Shown here: one piece after another, positions 1 through 6,519 of the stretch
Position numbering within the stretch: the stretch's first letter is position 1
Layout of the letters: every line of letters starts with the position of its first letter
Assembly: GCA_030706265.1 (NCBI GenBank)
Contig: JAUZOX010000122.1
Span: forward strand, 1 to 7,483
From: Bacteroidota bacterium
GTDB lineage: Bacteria; Bacteroidota; Bacteroidia; Bacteroidales; Cfx3-03
DNA length: 7,483 nucleotides
Direction of reading: 5' to 3'
The notes under the pieces: model-generated
Seen by the model: the letters and a program-made list of their open reading frames with translations, nothing else
What the model was told of the DNA's origin: nothing
Databases searched by the model: none
Translations under genes and position numbers: made by a program

Positions 1-1
1 A

Positions 2-982
2 ACCCAGTTTTCGGAGGCCAAGGCACCGGCCGGGTTTAAAATCACACGCGCCTTCAGCTCTGTGAATCCTTTGTCATGGATCCGCCTTGGACTGAAGATC
101 AGGAGAATGCGTCCGGAGATACTGATTGTGAAGTTCTGGTTGCCTTTTATGGCTCCCAGCATCGGTACGATAGCCCGAATCGTGAGGGGAAACAGGTACA
201 CGAAGGTGGTCGCCAATATTGACAACATCATTCCACATGAGCATAAAACCGGTGACCGCCCGTTGGCACAGTATATGGTAAATTCGGTACAGGGCTTTAT
301 CGTCATGTCGCACAGTGTCATGGAAGAGCTGGTGACTTTCAATGTTTACAAGCCTCACCGTTTTACGCCTCATCCCATCTATGACCATTACGGAGAGGCC
401 ATTCCCAAGATCGAAGCTTTAAGGATGCTGGGTCTGGACGAGATGACCTCCTATATGATGTTCTTTGGATTCATTCGTGACTACAAAGGGCTTGACCTGC
501 TGATCCAGGCAGCGGCGGATCCCAGGATCCGAAACCTGAACCTGAAATTTATCGTGGCAGGGGAGTTCTATTCCGATCCGAAATCCATCCTGCAACTGGT
601 TCATGAACTGAAGGTGGAGGATAATTTTATTTTTATCAATGAATTTATACCCGATGATGCGGTATATAAATATTTCAGCGCTGTCGATGCCGTGGTTCAA
701 CCCTATAAGAGCGCTACCCAAAGCGGGGTGACACAAATAGCGTATCATTTTAATAAACCGATGATTATTACACGGGTTGGGGGATTACAGGAGTTCGTTC
801 CCGACGGAAGGGTTGGATATGTGGTTGAACCCAACGGTATGGCTATTGCAGATGCCATCTTCAAGTTCTATTCAGAGAACAAGGAAGAAGAGTTCACGGC
901 ACACACCGCGATTGAGAAAAAGCGGTATTCGTGGGAGGTCTTTGTTCATGAACTTGAGGCATTGGTAAAAGACTGTAAATAG
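2..982 (+). CDS. GT4-type glycosyltransferase, 5' end cut by window edge
   Basis: Retaining GT-B glycosyltransferase, probably building a surface glycan from a nucleotide sugar in the cytoplasm. The frame is open to the left edge with no stop, so the gene very likely begins outside the window. The GTG at 62 lies inside conserved sequence (SVNPLSWIRLGLKIRRMRPE) and is a poor start. The visible part holds the end of the N-terminal Rossmann domain (LIVKFWLPFMAPSIGTIARI, then DNIIPHE) and a complete C-terminal domain from about base 440. That domain has the motifs GFIRDYKGLDLL (bases 467-502), VDAVVQPYKSATQSG and a GGLQEFV loop. The classical EX7E motif is not obvious: the segment where it is expected reads ATQSGVTQIAYHF. 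Only 32 bp separate it from gmhA, suggesting one operon. Donor and acceptor cannot be told; a role in a heptose-containing glycan is inferred from the neighbours only. Confidence 0.85.
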   Translation, partial: TQFSEAKAPAGFKITRAFSSVNPLSWIRLGLKIRRMRPEILIVKFWLPFMAPSIGTIARIVRGNRYTKVVANIDNIIPHEHKTGDRPLAQYMVNSVQGFIVMSHSVMEELVTFNVYKPHRFTPHPIYDHYGEAIPKIEALRMLGLDEMTSYMMFFGFIRDYKGLDLLIQAAADPRIRNLNLKFIVAGEFYSDPKSILQLVHELKVEDNFIFINEFIPDDAVYKYFSAVDAVVQPYKSATQSGVTQIAYHFNKPMIITRVGGLQEFVPDGRVGYVVEPNGMAIADAIFKFYSENKEEEFTAHTAIEKKRYSWEVFVHELEALVKDCK

Positions 983-1014
983 CGCTTTTCTTAATTATTT
1001 TTAATGGAATTAAC

Positions 1015-1593
1015 ATGATTGACAGGATAAAAGAAGCAATCAACCAGTCTGTTGATGTTAAAAAAGCTATTCTGAACGACGAGGAACTTCTAAAGACGAT
1101 TCAGACGGTAGCGGATGAGATGACCCGTTGCTTTAATCAAAAGGGTAAGATATTGTTTTGCGGTAACGGGGGGTCTGCAGCAGATGCGCAGCACCTGGCT
1201 GCAGAGTTTTCAGGCCGTTTTTATTATGACCGTCCGCCCCTGTATTCAGAGGCATTGCATGTTAACTCTTCTTTTGTGACGGCTGTTGCCAACGACTATA
1301 GCTATGATGAAGTCTATGCCCGCATGATCAGGGCGATGGGCCGTGAAGGGGATATCCTGGTCGCCATATCGACTTCGGGAAATTCGGGGAATATCCTGAA
1401 GGCCATCGATGCAGCCCTTGAATTGAAAATGACGGTGGTGGGGATGACCGGGATGACCGGTGGCAGGATGAAGGAGAAATGTTGCTACCTGCTTAACCCG
1501 CCATCAAAAGATACGCCCCGTGTTCAGGAAGCGCATATACTGATAGGCCATATCCTGTGCGAACTGGTCGAGGCCGCCGTATTTCCAAAATAA
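1015..1593 (+). CDS. gmhA: D-sedoheptulose 7-phosphate isomerase GmhA
   Basis: Cytoplasmic isomerase converting sedoheptulose 7-phosphate to D-glycero-D-manno-heptose 7-phosphate, the first step of ADP- or GDP-heptose synthesis. The 192 residues match the family length and form a single SIS domain. Seen in the sequence: the phosphate-binding loop CGNGGSAADAQH (residues 49-60) and STSGNS (119-124). Also present are the residues corresponding to the E. coli metal and catalytic set: His60, Glu64, Gln171 and His179, the last two in the segment RVQEAHILIGHIL. All key positions are intact, so the enzyme should be active. The start at 1015 is the only sensible one; an upstream ATG at 1003 meets a stop after four codons. 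A GmhB-type phosphatase follows 31 bp downstream, which supports the heptose assignment over other SIS proteins such as DiaA. Confidence 0.92.
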   Translation: MIDRIKEAINQSVDVKKAILNDEELLKTIQTVADEMTRCFNQKGKILFCGNGGSAADAQHLAAEFSGRFYYDRPPLYSEALHVNSSFVTAVANDYSYDEVYARMIRAMGREGDILVAISTSGNSGNILKAIDAALELKMTVVGMTGMTGGRMKEKCCYLLNPPSKDTPRVQEAHILIGHILCELVEAAVFPK

Positions 1594-1624
1594 TCATACT
1601 TATTCATTTTCCTGTAATTTTGGT

Positions 1625-2200
1625 ATGGCAGAAATCGATCTGAAACTAATCGACAATACCTGGACCCTTTTTATCGACAGGGATGGTGTCATCAACCGTC
1701 GTATCCCCAACGATTATGTCGTGGTATGGGAACAATTTGAGTTTCTGGATGGGGTGCTGGATGCATTGGCCTACTTTGCCACCCGGTTCAACCACATCTT
1801 TATTGTCACAAACCAGCAGGGGATCGGTAAGGGGCTGATGTCGGAGATAGAACTCGCCATTCTGCATCACAAGATGCTGACGGCGATAGAAGAAGCGGGA
1901 GGACGCATAGACCGGATTTATTACTGTCCTTCTATGCGTACGGATAACGACCCAATGCGAAAGCCGGCTCCGGGTATGGGATTGTTGGCCCGGGTCGACT
2001 ATCCGGATGTCGATTTCTCGAAGGCAATCATGGCGGGAGATACCAGGCCGGATATGGAGTTTGGAAGAAACCTCAACATAACTACCGCCCTGATAGCCGA
2101 AAACGGAACCTTTGAAGATGTGGAAGAAGGTTTTGTCGACTTGCGTTTTCAGGGACTCAAAGAATTTGCTGCGGAGTTGAAGAAATATGCCTCTTTATAA
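1625..2200 (+). CDS. gmhB: HAD-family phosphatase, GmhB-type (heptose 1,7-bisphosphate 7-phosphatase)
   Basis: Predicted cytoplasmic phosphatase removing the 7-phosphate from glycero-manno-heptose 1,7-bisphosphate; relatives include the histidinol-phosphatase domain of HisB. HAD motifs in its 191 residues: motif I FIDRDGVIN with Asp18 and Asp20, motif II VTNQQGIGKG with Thr62, motif III Lys113-Pro114, and motif IV MAGDTRPD with Asp139. The order and spacing fit the GmhB/HisB subgroup. Unusually, the zinc loop of E. coli GmhB (CxH...CxC) is reduced. After YYCPS (Cys101) the chain reaches KPAPGMG with no further Cys or His, so zinc is probably not bound. The ATG at 1625 is the only Met before the catalytic Asp. 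Position directly after gmhA supports heptose bisphosphate as substrate, but a related sugar phosphate is possible. Confidence 0.78.
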   Translation: MAEIDLKLIDNTWTLFIDRDGVINRRIPNDYVVVWEQFEFLDGVLDALAYFATRFNHIFIVTNQQGIGKGLMSEIELAILHHKMLTAIEEAGGRIDRIYYCPSMRTDNDPMRKPAPGMGLLARVDYPDVDFSKAIMAGDTRPDMEFGRNLNITTALIAENGTFEDVEEGFVDLRFQGLKEFAAELKKYASL

Positions 2201-2212
2201 TAGCCTTTGCGG

Positions 2213-3682
2213 ATGTCTCCTCTTTTGATCTTTTTAAGCTTTCTGGCTTATACCATCCTTGTCTTTCTGATCACCTGGGTTACGGCCCGTAAGGCAGACA
2301 ACGATTCATTCTTTATCGGTAACAAACATTCGCCATGGCCCGTTGTGGCTTACGGGATGATCGGTGCTTCCCTGTCGGGGGTGACGTTTATGTCGGTACC
2401 GGGTGTTGTGGAAGCTACCGGGTTTAAGTATTTCGGACTTGTCATTGGTTTCGTTTTGGGGTATGTCGTCATTGCCACTGTCTTGCTTCCTTTGTATTAC
2501 CGGCTCAATTTAACCTCGATCTATACTTATCTGGAAAAGCGTTTCGGTTTCTGGTCATATAAAACGGGCGCTTTTTTCTTCCTGCTCTCACGTACGGTCA
2601 TTGCTTCGTTCAGAATGTTTCTGGTGGTCAACGTACTGCAGTTTTTTGTGTTTAATGCATGGGGAGTTCCTTTTATCGTTACGGTTTCAATCTTTATACT
2701 GCTCATCTTGCTTTACACTTTTAAAGGGGGAATCAAGACGATCATCTGGACCGATGCGTTGCAGACTACTTTTATGCTTGCAGCCGTTGTCGTCGCACTT
2801 CATCTGATCTGTAAAGAGATGGGCTTGTCTTTCGGGGGACTGGTGCAGCAGGTCTCCCATAGTAAATATTCGACGTTGCTTGAAGTGGATTGGCATGCCA
2901 GGGATTTCTTTCTCAAGCAGCTGCTCAGCGGTGCCTTTATTGCCATCGCCATGACCGGACTTGACCAGGAGATGATGCAAAAGAACCTGAGTTGCCGCAA
3001 TCTTCGCGATGCGCAAAAGAATATGTTTTCGTTCAGCATCATCCTGGTATTTGTAAACCTGCTTTTCCTGTTTCTGGGTGGAGCCTTGTTCCTGTTTGCA
3101 ACGCAAAAGGGAATTACATTGCCGGCCAATACGGATGATGTCTTTCCGGTGATTTCAATCAATCACCTGGGTCCGCTTGCGGGACTGGTGTTTGTGATAG
3201 GGTTGATTTCTGCTGCATATCCCAGCGCAGATGGAGCCCTGACTTCATTGACTACTACCGTGTCCATTGATTTTATAGGGTTGGATAAAAAAGAAAACCT
3301 GACCGAATTGCAGAAACGGAGGTACCGCTACCTGATTCATGTTTCGTTTGCCTTGTTGTTGTTGGGAATGATTGTCGTCTTCAATGCCATCAACGACAGG
3401 GCCGTGATCGATAAACTTTACACCGTGGTGGGTTACACCTACGGACCGCTATTGGGGCTCTTCTCGTTTGGCTTGTTTACTAAAAGGAGGGTCAGGGATA
3501 AATGGGTGCCCTGGGTTGCCCTGATATCACCGTTGATGTGTTATTTCCTGAGTGAATATTCGAGGCAGCTGTTTTCAGGATATACCTTTGGTTTTGAGCT
3601 GCTGATCGTCAACGGGGCTATTTCTTTTCTCGGGATGTGGCTGTTGAGCTACCCGGCTAAAGAGAAAATGTTACCTTTTTAA
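2213..3682 (+). CDS. sodium:solute symporter (SSS family)
   Basis: Inner-membrane transporter of the SSS family (LeuT-like fold), importing a solute with Na+. The 489 residues contain about 13 hydrophobic segments. Family signatures seen (numbered from the ATG at 2213): FIGNKHSPWPVVAYGMIGAS followed by LSGVTFMSVPG (residues 34-64), a SRTVIASFRM helix (126-135), FKGGIKTIIWTDALQ (170-184), TGLDQEMMQKNLSCRN (248-263) and YPSADGALTSLTTT (336-349). A TTG two codons upstream (2207) is possible, but the ATG is preferred. It starts 12 bp after the GmhB-type gene ends, so it is probably co-transcribed with the heptose genes. The substrate cannot be read from sequence; sugars, sialic acids, amino acids and vitamins all occur in this family. 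No obvious intrinsic terminator follows; the gene runs into the repeat region. Confidence 0.88.
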   Translation: MSPLLIFLSFLAYTILVFLITWVTARKADNDSFFIGNKHSPWPVVAYGMIGASLSGVTFMSVPGVVEATGFKYFGLVIGFVLGYVVIATVLLPLYYRLNLTSIYTYLEKRFGFWSYKTGAFFFLLSRTVIASFRMFLVVNVLQFFVFNAWGVPFIVTVSIFILLILLYTFKGGIKTIIWTDALQTTFMLAAVVVALHLICKEMGLSFGGLVQQVSHSKYSTLLEVDWHARDFFLKQLLSGAFIAIAMTGLDQEMMQKNLSCRNLRDAQKNMFSFSIILVFVNLLFLFLGGALFLFATQKGITLPANTDDVFPVISINHLGPLAGLVFVIGLISAAYPSADGALTSLTTTVSIDFIGLDKKENLTELQKRRYRYLIHVSFALLLLGMIVVFNAINDRAVIDKLYTVVGYTYGPLLGLFSFGLFTKRRVRDKWVPWVALISPLMCYFLSEYSRQLFSGYTFGFELLIVNGAISFLGMWLLSYPAKEKMLPF

Positions 3683-3690
3683 AACACCGG

Positions 3691-4049
3691 GTCATCTGAA
3701 AATAATTTGATTCAATAGCTTAAGTTGCATACAGCGAACGACATTCTGTAAGGACTTGTGGGCACCCGCCTGTAAAAGCGCAGAGAATTGTCTATTTAGG
3801 ATCAATGTTTAGTTACCCCAGCCCCAAACTGTAGAAGCTTTTCTTCATAAAGTTCGGGGATGGTTGCTTAATAGCGTAAAACCAACAGCCAACAGCTAAT
3901 AGCCATTCCTGGTGTGGACCCTGTAATTATTTCCGTATTGGGTGATAACATACGCATTTATAGGCGGATGGCCACAAGGACCCTCCCTACAGGACTTCGT
4001 TCAACTCCTGCAAACAAGTACGTTGGCTTCAGGTTCAAAAATAAACCTT
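3691..4049. repeat. direct repeat unit, copy 1 (MITE-like core with inverted ends)
   Basis: First of two similar units. It opens with an AT-rich motif (gtcatctgaaaataatttga at 3691). A core follows with a left arm at about 3736-3780 and a right arm at about 3953-4002 that are imperfect reverse complements; for example cttgtgggcacccgcctgta pairs in type with the complement of the segment near 3961-3979. The middle carries three ccaacag-like heptamers (3882-3902) and a possible stem between cccaaact (about 3823) and agttcggg (about 3851). Against copy 2 I count about 22 mismatches in 222 aligned bases (3799-4020 against 4163-4384). The left arm has lost about 4 bp relative to copy 2. There is no coding capacity, so mobility would need a transposase elsewhere. 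A REP-like or RNA element is an alternative. Confidence 0.75.
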
Positions 4050-4412
4050 TTCATTCGTAAATAATTTGTATTAACCATGTCGTATTGAATGCAGCGAACG
4101 ACATCCTGTAGGGGTGGCCTTCATGGGCACCCGCGTGTAAATCGCATAGAATCACCTGTTAAGGATCAATGTTTAGTTACCCCACCACTAAACTATAAAA
4201 GCGTTTCATGTAAGAGTTTGGGGATGGATGCATAATAGCGTAAAACCAATAGCCAACAGCCAATAGCCATTCTTGGTGTGGACCATGCAATTATTTCCGT
4301 ATTGGGTGATAACATACGCTTTTATAGGCGGATGGCCACAAGGACCATCCCTACAGGACTTCGTTCAACTCCTGTAAACAAGTATGTTGCCTTCTAATTC
4401 ATAAAAAGACAG
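4050..4412. repeat. direct repeat unit, copy 2 (MITE-like core with inverted ends)
   Basis: Second unit, offset 360-364 bp from the first and in the same orientation. The inverted arms are clearer here: left 4096-4147, right 4314-4366. The left arm's gaacgacatcctgtaggggt corresponds to the complement of the right arm's outer end (gaacgaagtcctgtagggat). Each arm is also a small hairpin: GGGTGGCC-TTCAT-GGGCACCC at 4112-4132, and GGATGG...CCATCC at 4330-4350. Four heptamers of type ccaatag lie at 4246-4273. Left flank: AT-rich motif at 4051. The same motif recurs at 4413, just before the stop codon of the - strand gene. The better arms suggest this copy is less decayed than copy 1. Confidence 0.75.
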
Positions 4413-4435
4413 GTCATCCGAAAATAAATTAAAGG
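4413..4435. repeat. third copy of the AT-rich flanking motif
   Basis: The sequence gtcatccgaaaataaattaa, starting at 4413, matches the motif at 3691 and at 4051 and closes the double repeat on its right side. It ends only a few bases from the stop codon (4440-4442) of the - strand gene. The arrangement is therefore motif, core, motif, core, motif. Confidence 0.6.
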
Positions 4436-4439
4436 TCGT

Positions 4440-5810
4440 TTATTTGACGGTATAGCGGATGCCGGTGCGAAGATTAAATAACAGGGGATGGGTGGTGTAC
4501 AGTGTTGTATTAGCTGGTTGAGAATTGAAATAGTAACATAATGAAGGCTGACAGAACAGTTCGAAATGCCGGATGAAGGTATAACCGACCCCCAGGCCGG
4601 TATTCATTGAATACTGCAACCCCCTGATGGCATTGTGGCTGTAAATGGATTGCATTCCCGGAAGATTGTCTTCAGGATTTGCAATATATTTGGCAACCAG
4701 TCCCTTGTCGACAGATATTCCTGCACTGGCGTAAATGGTGGTCTTTCTTTTTTGAGAAAAGGAACAGTTTACAACAACAGGGATGCCGAGATAATGCATA
4801 GTCTCATCTACTTTGTAGCCATAGCTGTTGGAAAACTGCACGGCTTTGGAGGAACTGACAGAGATGTTTCCGTCAGACTGTAAACGGGTGTATTGGATGC
4901 CGGTTTCGATGCTCCAGTTATCACTCAGGGCCAGATTTACATTGAGGCCGACAGTCACGGGGGGAAGGAAATTCCGGCGCTTGTCGCGGAAAAGATTTCC
5001 GATGTTTAAGGATGACAGGTATGTGTTATCGACCACCTTGACTGAATTGAGATACATGTTGGATGCCAATACGGAGGCAAAAGTTCCATTGTAAGTCAGC
5101 ATTTCCCCTGTTGATTTTTGACTGATCAAGCCGCTGCCGGTGCTTAAAGACAAGCCTTTAAACCTGACAGCGGCAAGAAGTTCTTTTTTATAGGTGTTGG
5201 TGGTACCGGATGCGATATAGAATTCTTTTGACAGGTCCCTGGTGGCGGACGAGATGGTCAACAGTCCGGCAGGTCTGGATGTGATGGCAAGGATCGGGGT
5301 ATGATCTTGAAGAAGGTTACCTGCGGAATCGGCATACCGCTTATGTTGTAAGGCGAAGGAGCTGACGGTTCTTTTTAAGGGCGAAGTCGGGTTGGGACGG
5401 TTAACGGCCAGCAGGTGTTGAGAGCGTACAGGGGTGCTGACTTTGTCTGGAACGGTTTTAGAAACCGGAGTGGCCATTTGTCTTGCCCGGGAGAAGGCCT
5501 CTGCAGTTGCTTTTACGGTTATCCGGTTTGCTAAGGTGCCTGTAGAAGAAGTTTGGGTTAAGGGCTGCATATTTGTTGCCGTACGGGCATTGGAGCGGTC
5601 AGAGAAGCTCAGAATGCCGCCGTAATAGAGGCCCAGCAGCAGGAGCAGGCAGGCGGCAGATGCCGCGATCGTCCAAAGCAAAACCCTTTTGAGTCTCTTT
5701 TTAGACAACGACTTTTCAATCCGGATCCAGTCTTCGAAGCAAGGTTGAACTTCATAGTCCCGGAAGGCTTCCTGCATGAAGTTTCGAAGTTTATCTTTTT
5801 CCACTGTCAT
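4440..5810 (-). CDS. putative dual-membrane-spanning anti-sigma factor (single TM plus C-terminal beta-barrel)
   Basis: Probably holds the adjacent ECF sigma factor inactive and releases it on an envelope signal. Layout of the 456 residues: a short charged cytoplasmic N-terminus (1-42, with CFEDWIRIEKSLSKKRLKR); one TM helix (about 43-66, WTIAASAACLLLLLGLYYGG); a Ser/Thr/Ala-rich, likely disordered periplasmic stretch (about 67-270); then a domain of alternating strands (about 280-456) like the outer-membrane beta-barrel families. Strand examples are VTVGLNVNLALSDNWSIETG, YLGIPVVVNCSF, MNTGLGVGYTF and the ending FNLRTGIRYTVK. There is no cleavable signal peptide, because the hydrophobic segment sits well inside the chain, so the protein should cross both membranes. 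This matches the Dma architecture of Bacteroides. It starts 84 bp after the sigma gene on the same strand. The N-terminus has no clear zinc anti-sigma motif. The fold is inferred by eye. Confidence 0.75.
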   Translation of the reverse strand: MTVEKDKLRNFMQEAFRDYEVQPCFEDWIRIEKSLSKKRLKRVLLWTIAASAACLLLLLGLYYGGILSFSDRSNARTATNMQPLTQTSSTGTLANRITVKATAEAFSRARQMATPVSKTVPDKVSTPVRSQHLLAVNRPNPTSPLKRTVSSFALQHKRYADSAGNLLQDHTPILAITSRPAGLLTISSATRDLSKEFYIASGTTNTYKKELLAAVRFKGLSLSTGSGLISQKSTGEMLTYNGTFASVLASNMYLNSVKVVDNTYLSSLNIGNLFRDKRRNFLPPVTVGLNVNLALSDNWSIETGIQYTRLQSDGNISVSSSKAVQFSNSYGYKVDETMHYLGIPVVVNCSFSQKRKTTIYASAGISVDKGLVAKYIANPEDNLPGMQSIYSHNAIRGLQYSMNTGLGVGYTFIRHFELFCQPSLCYYFNSQPANTTLYTTHPLLFNLRTGIRYTVK

Positions 5811-5845
5811 ACGAAAATAATTTGATTAAATAGGTCGTATGGAAC
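5806..5845. repeat. AT-rich motif shared with the intergenic repeats, overlapping a start codon
   Basis: The sequence gtcatacgaaaataatttga, starting at 5806, contains the complement of the anti-sigma gene's ATG (5808-5810) and its leader. It nearly repeats the motifs at 3691, 4051 and 4413. Similarity to the 4051 copy continues for about 40 bp, through a shared gtcgtat at about 5834 and 4079. It may be a solo copy of the repeat's flank, or a shared regulatory site. Confidence 0.55.
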
Positions 5846-5894
5846 TCGCACATTAGAATTTGTTTTGTGTTTGTGATCTTCGATCATGCTCGTT

Positions 5895-6431
5895 TCACGG
5901 TACCGAATATTTTGAGGTTATTTTTGTTTGAAGCCAACTCTTTGCCCTGGCGTACTGCGATTTGGAAGTGCCTTCGCTGATACGGAGCAAAGAAGCAATT
6001 TCCTGATGGGAATAACCTTCGATTGCAAAGAGGTTGAAGACGGTTCGATATCCCGGGGGCATGCTGGTTATGATCTGCATCAGCTCGTTACAGTTGATAT
6101 CGCTTTCGATATCCACATTCGCATCGAGGTCTTCGGCAATGCCTTCATAGTCTATCGTATCCCTCAGCACATCATTTTTGCGGAGATGCTCCAGCGCCGT
6201 ATTCACAAAGACCTTTCGCATCCACGCTTCCAACGGGCCGCTGCCAGTATAGGTGTTTAACTTTGTAAAGACTTTGATAAACCCATCGTGCAGCATATCC
6301 CTGGCTTCTTCCCGGTTTGCAGAATAACGCAGGCATACACCCAGCATCTTACCTGCAAAGCATTCATAAAGCTTATGCTGTGCCTTCAAATTTCCTTTGA
6401 GGCAACCTTCAAGGATTTTATGATAATCCAT
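5895..6431 (-). CDS. ECF-type RNA polymerase sigma factor
   Basis: Alternative sigma factor of the extracytoplasmic-function type that directs RNA polymerase to a small regulon. The 178 residues are normal for the group. Region 2 spans about residues 20-86 (LYECFAGKMLGVCLRYSANR, then the DMLHDGFIKVFTKLNTY helix for core binding and -10 recognition, then WMRKVFVNTALEHLRKN). An acidic linker (DLDANVDIESD) follows. Region 4 spans about 115-168, with the helix-turn-helix GYSHQEIASLLRISEGTSKSQYARAK. There is no sigma region 1 or 3. The protein immediately downstream has the build of a membrane anti-sigma factor, so the two are the likely pair; such pairs are commonly autoregulated. The start at 6431 gives the expected N-terminus. 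An 88-bp gap separates it from pstB, so it may have its own promoter. Confidence 0.92.
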   Translation of the reverse strand: MDYHKILEGCLKGNLKAQHKLYECFAGKMLGVCLRYSANREEARDMLHDGFIKVFTKLNTYTGSGPLEAWMRKVFVNTALEHLRKNDVLRDTIDYEGIAEDLDANVDIESDINCNELMQIITSMPPGYRTVFNLFAIEGYSHQEIASLLRISEGTSKSQYARAKSWLQTKITSKYSVP

Positions 6432-6458
6432 TGCTTTCTGAATGCTTTAATTTTACGG

Positions 6459-6490
6459 TTCAGATAAAATGATGCAGGTTCATATCTGAA
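6459..6490. promoter_or_regulatory. inverted repeat upstream of the sigma gene
   Basis: ttcagata (6459-6466) and tatctgaa (6483-6490) are perfect 8-bp inverted partners with a 16-bp spacer. A second, overlapping pair is gatgca (6471-6476) with tgcatc (6494-6499), so two alternative hairpins are possible. It lies 28-59 bp upstream of the sigma start codon and downstream of pstB. It could be an operator, an mRNA structure in the sigma leader, or a weak end signal for pstB. No clear Bacteroides-type promoter was recognised nearby. Confidence 0.35.
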
Positions 6491-6519
6491 GGTTGCATCC
6501 GGGGACTGAAAAAAAGGAA

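Larger units (their letters stand above)
3683..4439. other. non-coding convergent intergenic region filled with repeats
   Basis: These 757 bp between the ends of two convergent genes hold no believable ORF on either strand. Nearly all of it is accounted for by two direct copies of a roughly 360-bp unit, listed separately, each with a MITE-like core bounded by imperfect inverted repeats. No tRNA, transposase remnant or simple hairpin-plus-T-run terminator was seen. Convergent 3' ends are a tolerant place for insertion of small repeats. Confidence 0.8.

Noticed and set aside
62..64. GTG as the true start of the glycosyltransferase
   Set aside because: The frame is open to the window edge, and the residues around 62 look like the interior of the N-terminal domain. 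The gene is treated as truncated by the window.
74..748. Antisense ORFs opposite the glycosyltransferase
   Set aside because: The + strand frame carries recognisable GT motifs; the antisense products show none.
1615..1622. TAATTTTG, resembling the Bacteroides -7 box (TAnnTTTG)
   Set aside because: It lies only 2 bp before the gmhB start, so transcription would begin inside the gene. No upstream Met or -33 partner supports it.
2207..2209. TTG start for the sodium symporter
   Set aside because: An ATG two codons later (2213) is a better start, and nothing conserved is lost.
2687..3162. Antisense ORFs of 120-139 codons opposite the symporter
   Set aside because: They are shadows of a clearly conserved membrane protein frame; their composition is rich in Lys, Gln and Cys, with no recognisable domain.
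3691..4435. CRISPR array
   Set aside because: There are only two long units of about 360 bp, with no short regular repeats and no unique spacers.
6500..6519. Intrinsic terminator after pstB (T-run on the - strand)
   Set aside because: The T-run directly follows the stop codon with no GC-rich hairpin before it; the inverted repeats lie further downstream of the T-run.
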